In this document: positions 1 through 7,802 of the stretch, piece after piece
Layout: every line of letters begins with the position of its first letter
How positions within the stretch are numbered: the stretch's first letter is position 1
NCBI RefSeq assembly: GCF_034355335.1
Contig: NZ_CP136422.1
Location: 2,383,501 to 2,447,500, forward strand
Direction: 5' to 3'
Length of the DNA stretch: 64,000 bases
Source: Blautia coccoides
GTDB taxonomy: Bacteria > Bacillota > Clostridia > Lachnospirales > Lachnospiraceae
Translations under genes and position numbers: made by a program
The notes under the pieces: generated by a model
Told to the model about the DNA's origin: nothing
Database searches by the model: none
What the model saw: the letters and a program-made list of their open reading frames with translations, nothing else

Positions 1-617
1 ATGTGAACGGGCCGGTGTCTGATGGGGACGGTGCCCTTGATTATAACGGAGGAGCAGATATAACAGGCGGCACCATCATCGCTGTGGGAAGTTCCGGTAT
101 GGCCCAGGGATTCAGCGAATCCTCCACACAGTGTTCCATTCTGCAGAATCTTACGGAAACCCAGGAGGAACTGTCTGCTGTCACACTAAAAGATGCAGAT
201 GGGAATGAGCTGTTAAGCTGGACGCCTGAGAAAAAATATTCTTCTGTGCTGATAAGCTGCCCCAAAATGAAAGAAGGGGAGACATATACCCTCACTGCGG
301 GGAATGAGAGTGACGAGCTTACTCTGGAATCTGTTGTCACTTCTAACGGTTCTGTGGGAGCTATGGGAAAAATGGGAGGCGGTATGAAAGGAAATGGACC
401 GGGCAGCCGGAAATCCGGAACTTCCGATGGAGATACAGAAGTGCCGGAAGGAATGGAACCGCCGGATGGAGAAGTGCCGGAAGGAATGGAGCCGCCTGAC
501 GGAGAACTGCCGGAAGGAATGGACCCGCCTGACGGAGAACTGCCAGAAGGAATGGAACCGCCGGATGGAGAGATGCCGGGCGGGGAAGCACCAGACGGAG
601 ATACCGGATCGGTTTAA
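1..617 (+). CDS. Carbohydrate-binding domain protein, C-terminal part (partial)
   Basis: The reading frame is open at the left edge, so only the last ~204 residues are present. The visible part has the repetitive pattern of the Cthe_2159-like carbohydrate-binding beta-helix family (GALDYNGGADITGGTIIAVG, then a GMAQGF segment), followed by a small beta domain and a low-complexity tail rich in Met, Gly, Pro, Asp and Glu. The tail holds four 11-residue repeats of the type EVPEGMEPPDG. Family members are secreted or wall-associated and bind polysaccharide; here that role is inferred. The signal peptide would lie outside the window. No gene follows on this strand until cysK, and a MITE-like element starts 42 bp after the stop. 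Confidence 0.7.
   Translation, partial: VNGPVSDGDGALDYNGGADITGGTIIAVGSSGMAQGFSESSTQCSILQNLTETQEELSAVTLKDADGNELLSWTPEKKYSSVLISCPKMKEGETYTLTAGNESDELTLESVVTSNGSVGAMGKMGGGMKGNGPGSRKSGTSDGDTEVPEGMEPPDGEVPEGMEPPDGELPEGMDPPDGELPEGMEPPDGEMPGGEAPDGDTGSV
438..599 (+). repeat. 33-bp in-frame tandem repeat
   Basis: Four 33-bp units at 438-470, 471-503, 504-536 and 537-569, plus a decayed fifth, encode the 11-residue EVPEGMEPPDG-type repeats of the preceding protein. Units differ mainly at third positions and at Val/Leu and Glu/Asp choices. The array is a likely place for length variation between strains and would form an acidic, flexible C-terminal tail. Confidence 0.85.
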
Positions 618-658
618 CCGGAAAGAAACAAGATTCCATATTGCATCCGAAAAAAATC

Positions 659-800
659 GTTACTATTCAGCCTTTCGCTTCATAGCAACAAAAGCATGCA
701 CACAGACTGCAAAAACTGCAGTCTGGCGCGTGGCTGCCTCGGGATCGCCTTGCAAATGCAAGGCAACACCTCGCGGGACAGTGGAAGGCTGAACTGTTAC
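659..800. mobile_element. MITE-like element, copy 1 (8-bp target duplication)
   Basis: A 142-bp non-coding element starts GTTACTATTCAG and ends CTGAACTGTTAC, imperfect inverted termini. It is bracketed by a perfect 8-bp direct repeat AAAAAATC (651-658 and 801-808), as expected of a target duplication. The interior is nearly the same as the copy at 58942-59081, including a GCCTTGCAAATGCAAGGC palindrome. It codes for no convincing protein. GTAA-type ends with 8-bp duplications are typical of the IS66 family, so mobilisation by an IS66-type transposase is my inference; none is present here. Confidence 0.85.
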
Positions 801-829
801 AAAAAATCGGGCAATATGGAATTTTTTTC

Positions 830-878
830 TTGACAGGAGAAATAAATGCAGTTATAATTCCTATTAAGTTGATAGGAA
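830..878 (+). promoter_or_regulatory. cysK promoter with overlapping palindromic operator
   Basis: TTGACA at 830-835 and TATAAT at 853-858 are separated by 17 bp, a full-consensus sigma-A promoter. Starting on the last base of the -10 box is the palindrome TTCCTAT-7-ATAGGAA (858-878), covering the expected transcription start. A site here would block initiation. The obvious candidate ligand is the Rrf2-family regulator encoded by the third gene of the same operon (3321-3755). That link is an inference. Confidence 0.75.
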
Positions 879-898
879 ATATATGAAAGGGGAAAATA

Positions 899-1837
899 AT
901 GGACAGAGATCATATCTATAAAAGTGCAGCAGAGCTGGTAGGAAGTACCCCTCTGATGGAAATGCAGAATATGGAAAAAGAGGAGGGACTGGGTGCGGCG
1001 ATTCTGGCAAAGCTGGAATATTTAAATCCCGCAGGCAGTGTGAAAGACAGAATAGCAAAGAATATGCTGGACACTGCTGAGAAGCAGGGGCTGATCGGGC
1101 CGGGTACGGTACTCATAGAACCAACCTCCGGCAATACCGGAATAGGTCTTGCCTCTATGGCAGCAGCCAGGGGATACCGCCTGATACTCACAATGCCGGA
1201 GACCATGAGTGTGGAGCGCAGGAATATACTGAAGGCATATGGCGCGGAGCTGGTGCTGACAGAAGGAAGTAAAGGGATGAACGGAGCCATCGCAAAAGCG
1301 GAAGAGCTCAGCAAAAAAATCCCCGGCAGCTTTATTCCGGGACAGTTTGACAATGTGTCCAATCCCGAAATGCACAGAAAGACTACAGGACCGGAAATCT
1401 GGAATGACACACAGGGCAGTGTAGACGTCTTTGTGGCAGGTGTGGGAACAGGCGGAACCATCACAGGAACAGGAGAGTATTTAAAATCACAAAATCCAAA
1501 TATTAAGGTGGTGGCAGTGGAACCCACAGATTCGGCAGTCCTCTCAGGAGGCAGGCCGGGACCCCATAAGATTCAGGGCATAGGCGCAGGATTTATCCCC
1601 GCTGTACTGAATACGGAGATATATGATGAGATCATCCGGGTGGATAATGACGCGGCAATTGAAACCGCAAAGAAGATTGCAAAAAAAGAGGGGATACTGG
1701 TGGGAATTTCATCCGGTGCGGCTGTCTTCGCGGCTATGGAACTGGCTAAGAGAGAAGAATATGCGGGAAAGAATATCGTAGTGCTTCTGCCGGACAGCGG
1801 GGACCGATATTACTCCACGCAATTATTCCAGAATTAG
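899..1837 (+). CDS. cysK: Cysteine synthase A (O-acetylserine sulfhydrylase)
   Basis: The 312-residue protein has the usual length of CysK, a PLP enzyme making cysteine from O-acetylserine and sulfide in the cytosol. Lys49 in NPAGSVKDR is the Schiff-base lysine, TSGNTG (76-81) binds substrate carboxylate, GVGTGGT is the phosphate-binding loop, and the C-terminal SSGAA and PDSGDRY motifs are intact. The start has an AAAGGGG ribosome site 7 bp upstream. It is first in an operon with a metY-type gene and an Rrf2 regulator, consistent with sulfur-amino-acid control from the promoter at 830-858. Confidence 0.95.
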   Translation: MDRDHIYKSAAELVGSTPLMEMQNMEKEEGLGAAILAKLEYLNPAGSVKDRIAKNMLDTAEKQGLIGPGTVLIEPTSGNTGIGLASMAAARGYRLILTMPETMSVERRNILKAYGAELVLTEGSKGMNGAIAKAEELSKKIPGSFIPGQFDNVSNPEMHRKTTGPEIWNDTQGSVDVFVAGVGTGGTITGTGEYLKSQNPNIKVVAVEPTDSAVLSGGRPGPHKIQGIGAGFIPAVLNTEIYDEIIRVDNDAAIETAKKIAKKEGILVGISSGAAVFAAMELAKREEYAGKNIVVLLPDSGDRYYSTQLFQN

Positions 1838-1946
1838 TAATATATATGCGCAGATACTTGAAAACATAAGAAAATATAAGCAAATATGCAGCCATTCAGA
1901 TGACGGAATAACTGCGAAAATATCAGAAAAGGTGAGGGTGACAACT

Positions 1947-3254
1947 ATGAAAAAAACAGAGAGAAAAGACAGGAACTTCAAATTCGAGACTTTACAGCTT
2001 CATGTGGGCCAGGAGGCTCCGGATCCGGCGACAGGCGCAAGGGCAGTGCCTATCTATGCCTCTTCCTCCTATGTATTTGATGACTGCGCACATGCGGCTG
2101 CACGTTTTGACCTGTCAAATGCAGGAAATATTTACGGCAGGCTGACGAATCCTACTCAGGATATTTTTGAACAGAGGATTGCAGCGCTGGAGGGAGGTGT
2201 GGCGGCACTGGCTGTGGCATCGGGAGCAGCGGCCATATCCTACACATTCCAGAACCTGGCTAAACAGGGAGACCATATTGTCTCCGCAAAAAATATTTAT
2301 GGAGGTTCCTATAATCTGCTGGAGCACACACTGCCCGATTATGGAATTGAAACCACATTTGTGGACATCTTCAACAAAGAAGAAGTGGAGAGTGCCATAC
2401 AGGAGAATACAAAAGCTGTTTTTATCGAAACTCTCGGAAATCCCCGTTCAGAGGTAGTGGATATTGAGGCCATTGCACAGATTGCCCATGCCCATAACAT
2501 TCCTCTTGTAGTTGACAATACATTTGCAACACCTTTTCTGGTGCGGCCAATCGAATTTGGTGCTGATATTGTGGTACATTCCGCCACAAAATTCATCGGA
2601 GGCCATGGCACAGCATTGGGCGGCGTGATCGTGGACAGCGGTAAATTCGACTGGGAGGCATCCGGCAAGTTTTTTTCCCTCACAGAGCCAAACCCCAGCT
2701 ATCACGGCGTCAGTTTCACAAAAGCAGTTGGTCCGGCAGCGTTTGTGACGAAGATCAGAGCCATTTTACTGCGTGATACAGGAGCAACCCTGTCACCCTT
2801 CCATGCATTTTTGTTTCTGCAGGGATTGGAAACTCTTTCCCTGCGGGTAGAACGCCATGTACAGAATGCGCTGAAAGTGGTAGAATATTTACAGAAGCAT
2901 CCGCTGGTGGAGGAGGTTCATCACCCATCTGTCAGCACAGATCCCGAACAGCAGAGACTGTATAAAAAGTATTTCCCAAATGGGGGCGGTTCCATATTCA
3001 CATTTGAGGTAAAGGGTGATGCCCAAAAGACGAAGGATTTTATCGACAATTTGGAATTATTCTCCCTGCTTGCAAATGTGGCTGATGTGAAGTCGCTGGT
3101 CATCCATCCGGCTTCCACCACACATGCCCAGCTCACCGAAGCAGAACTTGCAGAGCAGGGGATCAGGCCCAACACGGTCCGCCTGTCCATAGGCACTGAA
3201 AATATAGGTGATATCCTTCAGGATCTGGAGGAGGCATTTGGTGCGGTATCCTGA
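1947..3254 (+). CDS. metY: O-acetylhomoserine aminocarboxypropyltransferase / sulfhydrylase
   Basis: A 435-residue Cys/Met-metabolism PLP enzyme of the long (MetY) type. It converts O-acetylhomoserine plus sulfide (or methanethiol) to homocysteine or methionine. Visible features are the N-terminal ETLQLHVGQEAPDPATGARA substrate region, SGAAAISYTF, VVDNTFATPF, and the PLP lysine in HSATKFIGGHGT. I place the start at the ATG at 1947, because the upstream GTG at 1932 lies inside the GGTGAGGG ribosome site. It lies 109 bp after cysK with no terminator between, so the two are probably co-transcribed. A cystathionine gamma-synthase-like role is less likely given the length. Confidence 0.9.
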   Translation: MKKTERKDRNFKFETLQLHVGQEAPDPATGARAVPIYASSSYVFDDCAHAAARFDLSNAGNIYGRLTNPTQDIFEQRIAALEGGVAALAVASGAAAISYTFQNLAKQGDHIVSAKNIYGGSYNLLEHTLPDYGIETTFVDIFNKEEVESAIQENTKAVFIETLGNPRSEVVDIEAIAQIAHAHNIPLVVDNTFATPFLVRPIEFGADIVVHSATKFIGGHGTALGGVIVDSGKFDWEASGKFFSLTEPNPSYHGVSFTKAVGPAAFVTKIRAILLRDTGATLSPFHAFLFLQGLETLSLRVERHVQNALKVVEYLQKHPLVEEVHHPSVSTDPEQQRLYKKYFPNGGGSIFTFEVKGDAQKTKDFIDNLELFSLLANVADVKSLVIHPASTTHAQLTEAELAEQGIRPNTVRLSIGTENIGDILQDLEEAFGAVS

Positions 3255-3320
3255 CGGACACGGGGACAATATAAGGGACAGTATCTGCCTTCGGAAAGTA
3301 AGGAATATCTGGAGGTAACC

Positions 3321-3755
3321 ATGAAAATATCAACAAAAGGGCGCTATGCTCTGCGCATGATGCTGGACATAGCCATACATGATGAGGGCGGCCCGGTGAG
3401 AGTAAAAGAAATTGCGTCAAGGCAGGAAATCTCCACAAAATATCTGGAGCAGATCGTCTCCATTCTGGCCCGCGCCGGATATGTGAAAAGTATCCGCGGT
3501 CCTCAGGGCGGCTACCGCCTGTCCAGGAAGCCGGAGGAGTATACGGTGGGGTCTATCCTTCGCCTGACAGAAGGCAGCCTGGCACCTGTGGAATGTCTGG
3601 AAGGGGAGACGAACCAGTGTCCGCGTGCAGAAGCCTGCCCTACCCTTGTTCTCTGGCAGGAACTGGACAATGCCATTAAGAGCGTGGTGGATAAATACAC
3701 ACTGGCCGATCTGGTGGAATGGCAGAAACAGTGTTCCCTGAATTACATTATATAG
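3321..3755 (+). CDS. Rrf2/IscR-family transcriptional regulator
   Basis: A 144-residue winged-helix protein beginning MKISTKGRYALRMMLDIA, the standard Rrf2 N-terminus, with the recognition segment STKYLEQIVSILARAGYVKS and wing RGPQGGYRL. The C-terminal half carries three cysteines spaced C-x7-C-x5-C (ECLEGETNQCPRAEACP), as in cluster-binding IscR proteins; the cysteine-metabolism regulator CymR of Bacillus lacks this set. Position behind cysK and metY suggests it controls sulfur or Fe-S supply, probably through the palindrome at 858-878. GGAGG lies 5 bp before the start. Confidence 0.88.
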   Translation: MKISTKGRYALRMMLDIAIHDEGGPVRVKEIASRQEISTKYLEQIVSILARAGYVKSIRGPQGGYRLSRKPEEYTVGSILRLTEGSLAPVECLEGETNQCPRAEACPTLVLWQELDNAIKSVVDKYTLADLVEWQKQCSLNYII

Positions 3756-3773
3756 TCATATTCAGATGTGGTT

Positions 3774-3833
3774 AAAAGCCGCGGAAGCCGTCTGATCTCC
3801 CGGGAGATTTGACAGGCTTTGCGGCTGTTTTTC
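3774..3833 (+). terminator. Intrinsic terminator after the cys operon
   Basis: AAAAGCCGCGGAAGCC pairs with GGCTTTGCGGCT and is followed by GTTTTT, a long-armed hairpin just after the Rrf2 gene. It ends the cysK-metY-Rrf2 unit. Confidence 0.75.
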
Positions 3834-3915
3834 ATTGTTTTTCCGGTTGGCAAGAAAAGTCGAGAAGCAGGAGCGGAAAATCCGGTATGATCATAGATGA
3901 CAGGAGGTGACAGAA

Positions 3916-4794
3916 ATGACAGAGCAGATTCTGGCTGTCCAGAGAATGCAGGATTACATTGAACAGCATTTGAATGAAAACATCACGCTGGCAAAGCTTT
4001 CGGAGGTATCCCTGTACTCCCCGTGGTATTCCTACCGGCTGTTTAAGGAGTATACCAATCTTACTCCGGCAGATTACATCCGCCGTCTGCGGCTGTCCAG
4101 GTCCGCGCTTCGCCTGCGGGATGAGAAATGCAGGATAATCGATGCGGCACTGGACATGGGATTTGGCAGTGTGGACGGTTATCAGCGGGCTTTTTTCCGG
4201 GAATTCGGCTGTAATCCCAAGGAGTACGCAGTCAGACCGGGGCCTCTGCTTCTGTTTATCCCCTATGGTGTAAAATATAGAAGTCTGCGAAAGGAGCCGG
4301 AAGAAATGGAAACTGTAAAAAGTGTATTTGTACAGATGACTGACAGACCATCCAGAAAAGTGATATTGAAAAGAGGTATTGAAGCGGAGGATTATTTCCA
4401 GTATTGCCAGGAAGTGGGCTGTGATGTATGGGGAATCCTCTCCAGCATAAAATCCATCAGTGGTGAGCCGGTATGTCTTTGGCTTCCGGAATCATACCGC
4501 ACCCCGGGCACATCAAAATATGTGCAGGGTGTGGAGGTGGCCAAAGACTTTAAAGAGCCGCTGCCGGAGGGATTTGAGTGTATTGATCTTCCCGCGGCAA
4601 AATATCTGATGTTTCAGGGAGAGCCTTTCCGGGAGGAGGATTACTGCCAGGCTATTATAGAAGTGCAGCAGGCTATCGAAAAATACGATCCGGCCATACT
4701 TGGCTGCTGCTGGGATACGGAAAATCCGCGCATACAGCTTGAACCGGTAGGAAACAGAGGGTATGCGGAACTGCTGCCGGTAAGAAAAATTTGA
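3916..4794 (+). CDS. AraC-family regulator with GyrI-like effector domain
   Basis: A 292-residue protein with an N-terminal pair of AraC helix-turn-helix motifs (residues ~5-105: NITLAKLSEVSLYSPWYSYR and RIIDAALDMGFGSVDGYQRA) followed by a GyrI/SOUL-type ligand-binding domain (~130-290). This layout is typical of Rob/SoxS-like or multidrug-responsive activators; the ligand is unknown. I use the ATG at 3916, 7 bp after AGGAGGT; the GTG at 3907 lies inside that ribosome site. The stop is 2 bp from the stop of a convergent WYL gene, so the transcripts must overlap. Confidence 0.85.
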   Translation: MTEQILAVQRMQDYIEQHLNENITLAKLSEVSLYSPWYSYRLFKEYTNLTPADYIRRLRLSRSALRLRDEKCRIIDAALDMGFGSVDGYQRAFFREFGCNPKEYAVRPGPLLLFIPYGVKYRSLRKEPEEMETVKSVFVQMTDRPSRKVILKRGIEAEDYFQYCQEVGCDVWGILSSIKSISGEPVCLWLPESYRTPGTSKYVQGVEVAKDFKEPLPEGFECIDLPAAKYLMFQGEPFREEDYCQAIIEVQQAIEKYDPAILGCCWDTENPRIQLEPVGNRGYAELLPVRKI

Positions 4795-4796
4795 CG

Positions 4797-5786
4797 TCAC
4801 CTGACAAGCATCTCATGCTGGCGCTTTACTCTTCGCCGTATCTGGGAGAGAAAAGAAGCCGGGCCAAGCACCCGGATCACAGGTCCGAAGGATAAAACAT
4901 CTATGAGAAGTTCTGTTTCATCTGCCAGGTCATAATAAATGCTGCAGTAATAGACGTCGCGTTTGTCATCATATTCTGTGTGCTTTTCATAATTGGCAAA
5001 ATGAAGCATACAACGTTCCAGAGAATTCCGTTCTTTGCTGATTTCCAAAAGAACGGGTTCTCTGGATTTTTGTATGGGAGAAAACCGCAGATGCAGGGCG
5101 GTATCAGGAACCTTTACGGAGGTGAGTCTGCAGTCATCTATTTTATTCAGATTCAATGTAGTATTGAGGGAATAACACCCGCCTTTCTTTTTCAGACAGC
5201 AGAGGCGGAATTTGTCATCTTTTTCCGAGTATTGAAGCTGGTAGGGAGCGGCCTCGTACCGGACGGAAACCCCGTGCTTTCCCCGATAGGATATCTGCAG
5301 AACAAGCCCATTTTCCAGCGCCTCAAGGATCGTGCGGAAATGTTTTCGGTATGCAGGGGAATTGTAGTCGTCCCCGTCCAGACAGCGGTCAAAATAGTGA
5401 AAATCCTCCTGTCTGAAAAGAGGTTCTGTATCCTTCAGGGAATGGGCTGCCTCCTCCAGCTCTTCTTTTGAGAGAAAACATTGTATCCGCCGGTCAGCCA
5501 AAAGCGCTTTCAGCCAGGAGCGCTGCAGATCTGTAAGGGGAACCTTGCAGGGAATTACTTTTGAGAAAAAGTGTTTACCGTCTTCTGTGCGCAGCAGGTC
5601 CCAATCCCTGTCAAGAAGCTTCGGAACAATGGTGAGAGCGCTCTCACCATATCCATATGCGGAAGCAATGGCCTCCATATCCTTTCTGGTGACAGGATGA
5701 ACGGACGCCTCCTCTAAGATTTTCTTTACGACTCTGTAATAACAACTGTAAATCTTATCGAATGTATCAAAATGAGTTTCTTTCAT
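4797..5786 (-). CDS. WYL-domain transcriptional regulator (second of pair)
   Basis: A 329-residue protein with an N-terminal winged-helix region (about 1-90), a central WYL-type Sm-fold around residues 150-230 (LVLQISYRGKHGVSVRYEAAPYQLQYSEKDDKFRLCCL) and a C-terminal WCX-like extension. WYL proteins bind DNA and sense ligands, often nucleic-acid-derived, and many control DNA-damage or phage-defence genes; nothing here shows which. It lies 30 bp after the other WYL gene and has its own AGGAG site, so the two are one operon. Confidence 0.8.
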   Translation of the reverse strand: MKETHFDTFDKIYSCYYRVVKKILEEASVHPVTRKDMEAIASAYGYGESALTIVPKLLDRDWDLLRTEDGKHFFSKVIPCKVPLTDLQRSWLKALLADRRIQCFLSKEELEEAAHSLKDTEPLFRQEDFHYFDRCLDGDDYNSPAYRKHFRTILEALENGLVLQISYRGKHGVSVRYEAAPYQLQYSEKDDKFRLCCLKKKGGCYSLNTTLNLNKIDDCRLTSVKVPDTALHLRFSPIQKSREPVLLEISKERNSLERCMLHFANYEKHTEYDDKRDVYYCSIYYDLADETELLIDVLSFGPVIRVLGPASFLSQIRRRVKRQHEMLVR

Positions 5787-5816
5787 TTTAAATGATTCTC
5801 CTATAAACGTTTTTTG

Positions 5817-7079
5817 TCAATACTCGTCCGGATCATCTCCGGTGCAGTACATCTGATACATGCGTTCCCAGTCCGTTGTGACTTTTTGGACGGAGGCGGG
5901 GATGTTCCCCCGGATATGGAGAACTCTGCCTGTAAATGTCTTGATCCATGACAGCATTTCATTTGTATCATAAAAATATCCGCTGTACAGATATCTGTTT
6001 TTAGCAATCCTTTGGATACTGCCGCCGCGCCTTTCTCTGGACAGGCGGTCCAGCACATAGCCCTCTTTTTCTTCGTTGATGTATAATTCCATATGGATCT
6101 CCTCCATACGGCGGCGGCCTCCAAAAGAGACACCGAAACAGTGGGGCAGATGCTTCTCAAGCTTTTCCTGCAATTTTTCATACCCGGAAAAAGGCTCCAG
6201 AAGCTTGATCTCTGACAGGCTGTCAAGGCGCACATTTTGAAAGCGCTGTCTTGATGTGAGATACAGGCACAGATAGCGGCGCCCAGTGCGTGTGCTGACA
6301 AAGATTTTCAGGGGGACACCCTGTAAAGTGACGGTGAGTCCGCTTCGGTGGCTGTTGTTTTTAAAGGAAACAGCTTTTTTTTGATGTATGGCAGATAGAA
6401 TGTCCATGAGAACCTGGTCTTCCAGTGTATGTACAAGAAACTGGTGTTTATACTGGAAGAACCGGTTTTGTTTTTCTTCCCTGTCAAGCAGTGTGCTTCC
6501 CACAATGCCAAAGGGAGACGCGCCCTGATAGAAGGAAACGGCCTGCATCAGATGATTCCAGAGCTTTACGTGGGAAGCGTCTTCCATGGGCAGCGGCGGT
6601 CTGAAAAAATAGCGAAGCTCTCTACCTTTTTTTACGGAAGTGAAAATTCCCAGTCTTTCGTATTCTCTCAGCTTCAGCCGGACAGTCTGGCTGTCAAAGG
6701 CTGTCTGATAGATAAGGGATATTTGTTCTGCCGCTTCACTGCTTGTAAGTCCCCTTAGGTTGTCTTTTAGCAGGTCAGGCAGGAAAAAGTGAAGCATGAT
6801 ATCCTTGTCTGTAAAGCTTTTGGATTTCCAGGCTGCGTAAAGGGGATTTTCCGGTATGGTTTTGCTGTCCATATTGATGTATACCTTTTTGCCCTTGGAT
6901 GTATATTCCGCACTGGTGTAACCGGTCAGAAAACTTTCTATGCGCCTTCTCTCATTGTCATAGGTGCGGGCACTTTTTCCTTTATAATCTCCCCGGACTT
7001 TAAAGCCGTATACGAAAAACTGGCGCATATAGTCCCGGATCCTTTCAAAATTCTTGATCAGCTCCTGAAATTCTGACAT
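5817..7079 (-). CDS. WYL-domain transcriptional regulator (first of pair)
   Basis: A 420-residue protein. Residues ~1-70 are basic and helical (ERIRDYMRQFFVYGFKVRG), followed by a winged-helix region, then a WYL-type segment at ~215-300 (KAVSFKNNSHRSG... RRYLCLYLTSRQRFQNVRLDSLSEI) and a C-terminal WCX-like domain. The ATG follows AGGAGGTGAACC. It is longer than and diverged from the downstream WYL protein, so they may act as a heteromer. No defence or CRISPR gene is nearby, and the target cannot be read from the window. Confidence 0.78.
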   Translation of the reverse strand: MSEFQELIKNFERIRDYMRQFFVYGFKVRGDYKGKSARTYDNERRRIESFLTGYTSAEYTSKGKKVYINMDSKTIPENPLYAAWKSKSFTDKDIMLHFFLPDLLKDNLRGLTSSEAAEQISLIYQTAFDSQTVRLKLREYERLGIFTSVKKGRELRYFFRPPLPMEDASHVKLWNHLMQAVSFYQGASPFGIVGSTLLDREEKQNRFFQYKHQFLVHTLEDQVLMDILSAIHQKKAVSFKNNSHRSGLTVTLQGVPLKIFVSTRTGRRYLCLYLTSRQRFQNVRLDSLSEIKLLEPFSGYEKLQEKLEKHLPHCFGVSFGGRRRMEEIHMELYINEEKEGYVLDRLSRERRGGSIQRIAKNRYLYSGYFYDTNEMLSWIKTFTGRVLHIRGNIPASVQKVTTDWERMYQMYCTGDDPDEY

Positions 7080-7132
7080 GGTTCACCTCCTGGGTGTATT
7101 TTTGTGATAGTTCGATATTCTTACCGTTTATT

Positions 7133-7266
7133 GTAACTGTTCAGTACCCTCACAGTTACGTGCAAAAATTCAGGCAGAATCGCCTTTGGCGATGGGATTT
7201 TTGCAGGGCTGCTGAATGTTTTCTTACGGTCAGCGCAGTAAATGCGCAGACCTACTGAATAGTTAC
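7133..7266. mobile_element. MITE-like element, copy 2 (degenerate duplication)
   Basis: A 134-bp element begins GTAACTGTTCAG and ends CTGAATAGTTAC, inverted termini matching at 11 of 12 positions. Flanking 8-mers CGTTTATT and TATTTATT agree at six positions, an aged target duplication. Its interior differs from copies 1 and 5 and contains GCAAAAATTC...GGGATTTTTGC and a GCGCAGTAAATGCGC palindrome. It lies in the 5' flank of the WYL operon. Confidence 0.65.
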
Positions 7267-7467
7267 TATTTATTTTACTATTTACAGCCTGTAAAATCAA
7301 CTTCGCAACTTTTTTTAAATGATTCTTCCGTAAATTTCCAGTACGATAACAGTGTATCACAGATACATAAACTTCCAGTTTTCCATAAGCACAAGGTTTT
7401 CCGGACAGGAGCCTTGGCGGTGCCGCCGCAGCAGCGGAGAGGTATGCCGGAAAGGAATGAGACATGA
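7267..7467. other. Intergenic stretch without recognised content
   Basis: AT-rich to 7390, then a GC-rich section (CCTTGGCGGTGCCGCCGCAGCAGCGG). Short frames exist on both strands, but none has a ribosome site or recognisable sequence. Confidence 0.5.
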
Positions 7468-7546
7468 TTTGTCGCGGGTTCGATTCCCGCCATGGTAAAA
7501 CATGTAGCTAAGCTGGTATAGCAATCAAACGAAAATTCATGACAAG
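7468..7546 (+). ncRNA. tRNA-elbow-like sequence in permuted order
   Basis: A perfect T-arm (GCGGG-TTCGATT-CCCGC, 7474-7490) is followed by CATG, six bases, CATG, then TA and a perfect D-arm (GCTA-AGCTGGTA-TAGC, 7507-7522). The two CATG segments can form the inner four acceptor pairs, TA matches U8-A9, and GG in the D-loop plus TTCGA in the T-loop are the pair that forms a tRNA elbow. The order is reversed relative to a tRNA (T-arm first). TTTGTC (7468-7473) can pair with GACAAG (7541-7546) to close the unit. No anticodon arm or CCA is seen. It may be a permuted tRNA-like RNA or a fused relic of two tRNAs. Confidence 0.45.
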
Positions 7547-7559
7547 AGAAAAGAAATTG

Positions 7560-7724
7560 TCCCGGCTTTGGCCGTTTGCGGCAGTCCAAACGCAGCCTGA
7601 GCCTTCCCGGATACCGTTTTTCGGAACGTACAGCCAGACGCAGGATTCTTGTGCGGCCTGCCGGTACGGGAAAAAAGACTGAAGGGAGGGACCGCTTCCT
7701 TAGGATAAAGCGGGGCTTTTTCTT
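7560..7724 (+). ncRNA. Possible structured leader or small RNA ending in a terminator
   Basis: The segment has complementary stretches CCCGGATACCG (about 7606-7616) and CGGTACGGG, and ends in an intrinsic terminator (CCGCTT 7692-7697, AAGCGG 7708-7713, then GGCTTTTT). It lies 79 bp upstream of the slipin gene. It could be a small RNA continuing from the tRNA-like sequence or an attenuator for the slipin gene. Family not recognised. Confidence 0.35.
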
Positions 7725-7802
7725 TTCAGAGACAGAAAAAACAGGTGGTTATTAGGACGCAGAACAGTTAGAAAAATGAAAAAATGAAAAGAGGTAGAAG
7801 AG

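Noticed and set aside
394..792. 132-residue frame overlapping the PEGMEPPDG gene
   Set aside because: Out-of-frame image of the 33-bp repeats that continues into MITE-like copy 1.
7400..7500. Ordinary tRNA gene
   Set aside because: A T-arm is present but no D-arm or anticodon arm lies before it in the right spacing, and no CCA-type end follows.
7278..7589. 103-residue minus-strand frame with MAGIEPATN
   Set aside because: The motif is the reverse reading of the T-arm; such peptides commonly arise from tRNA-like DNA.
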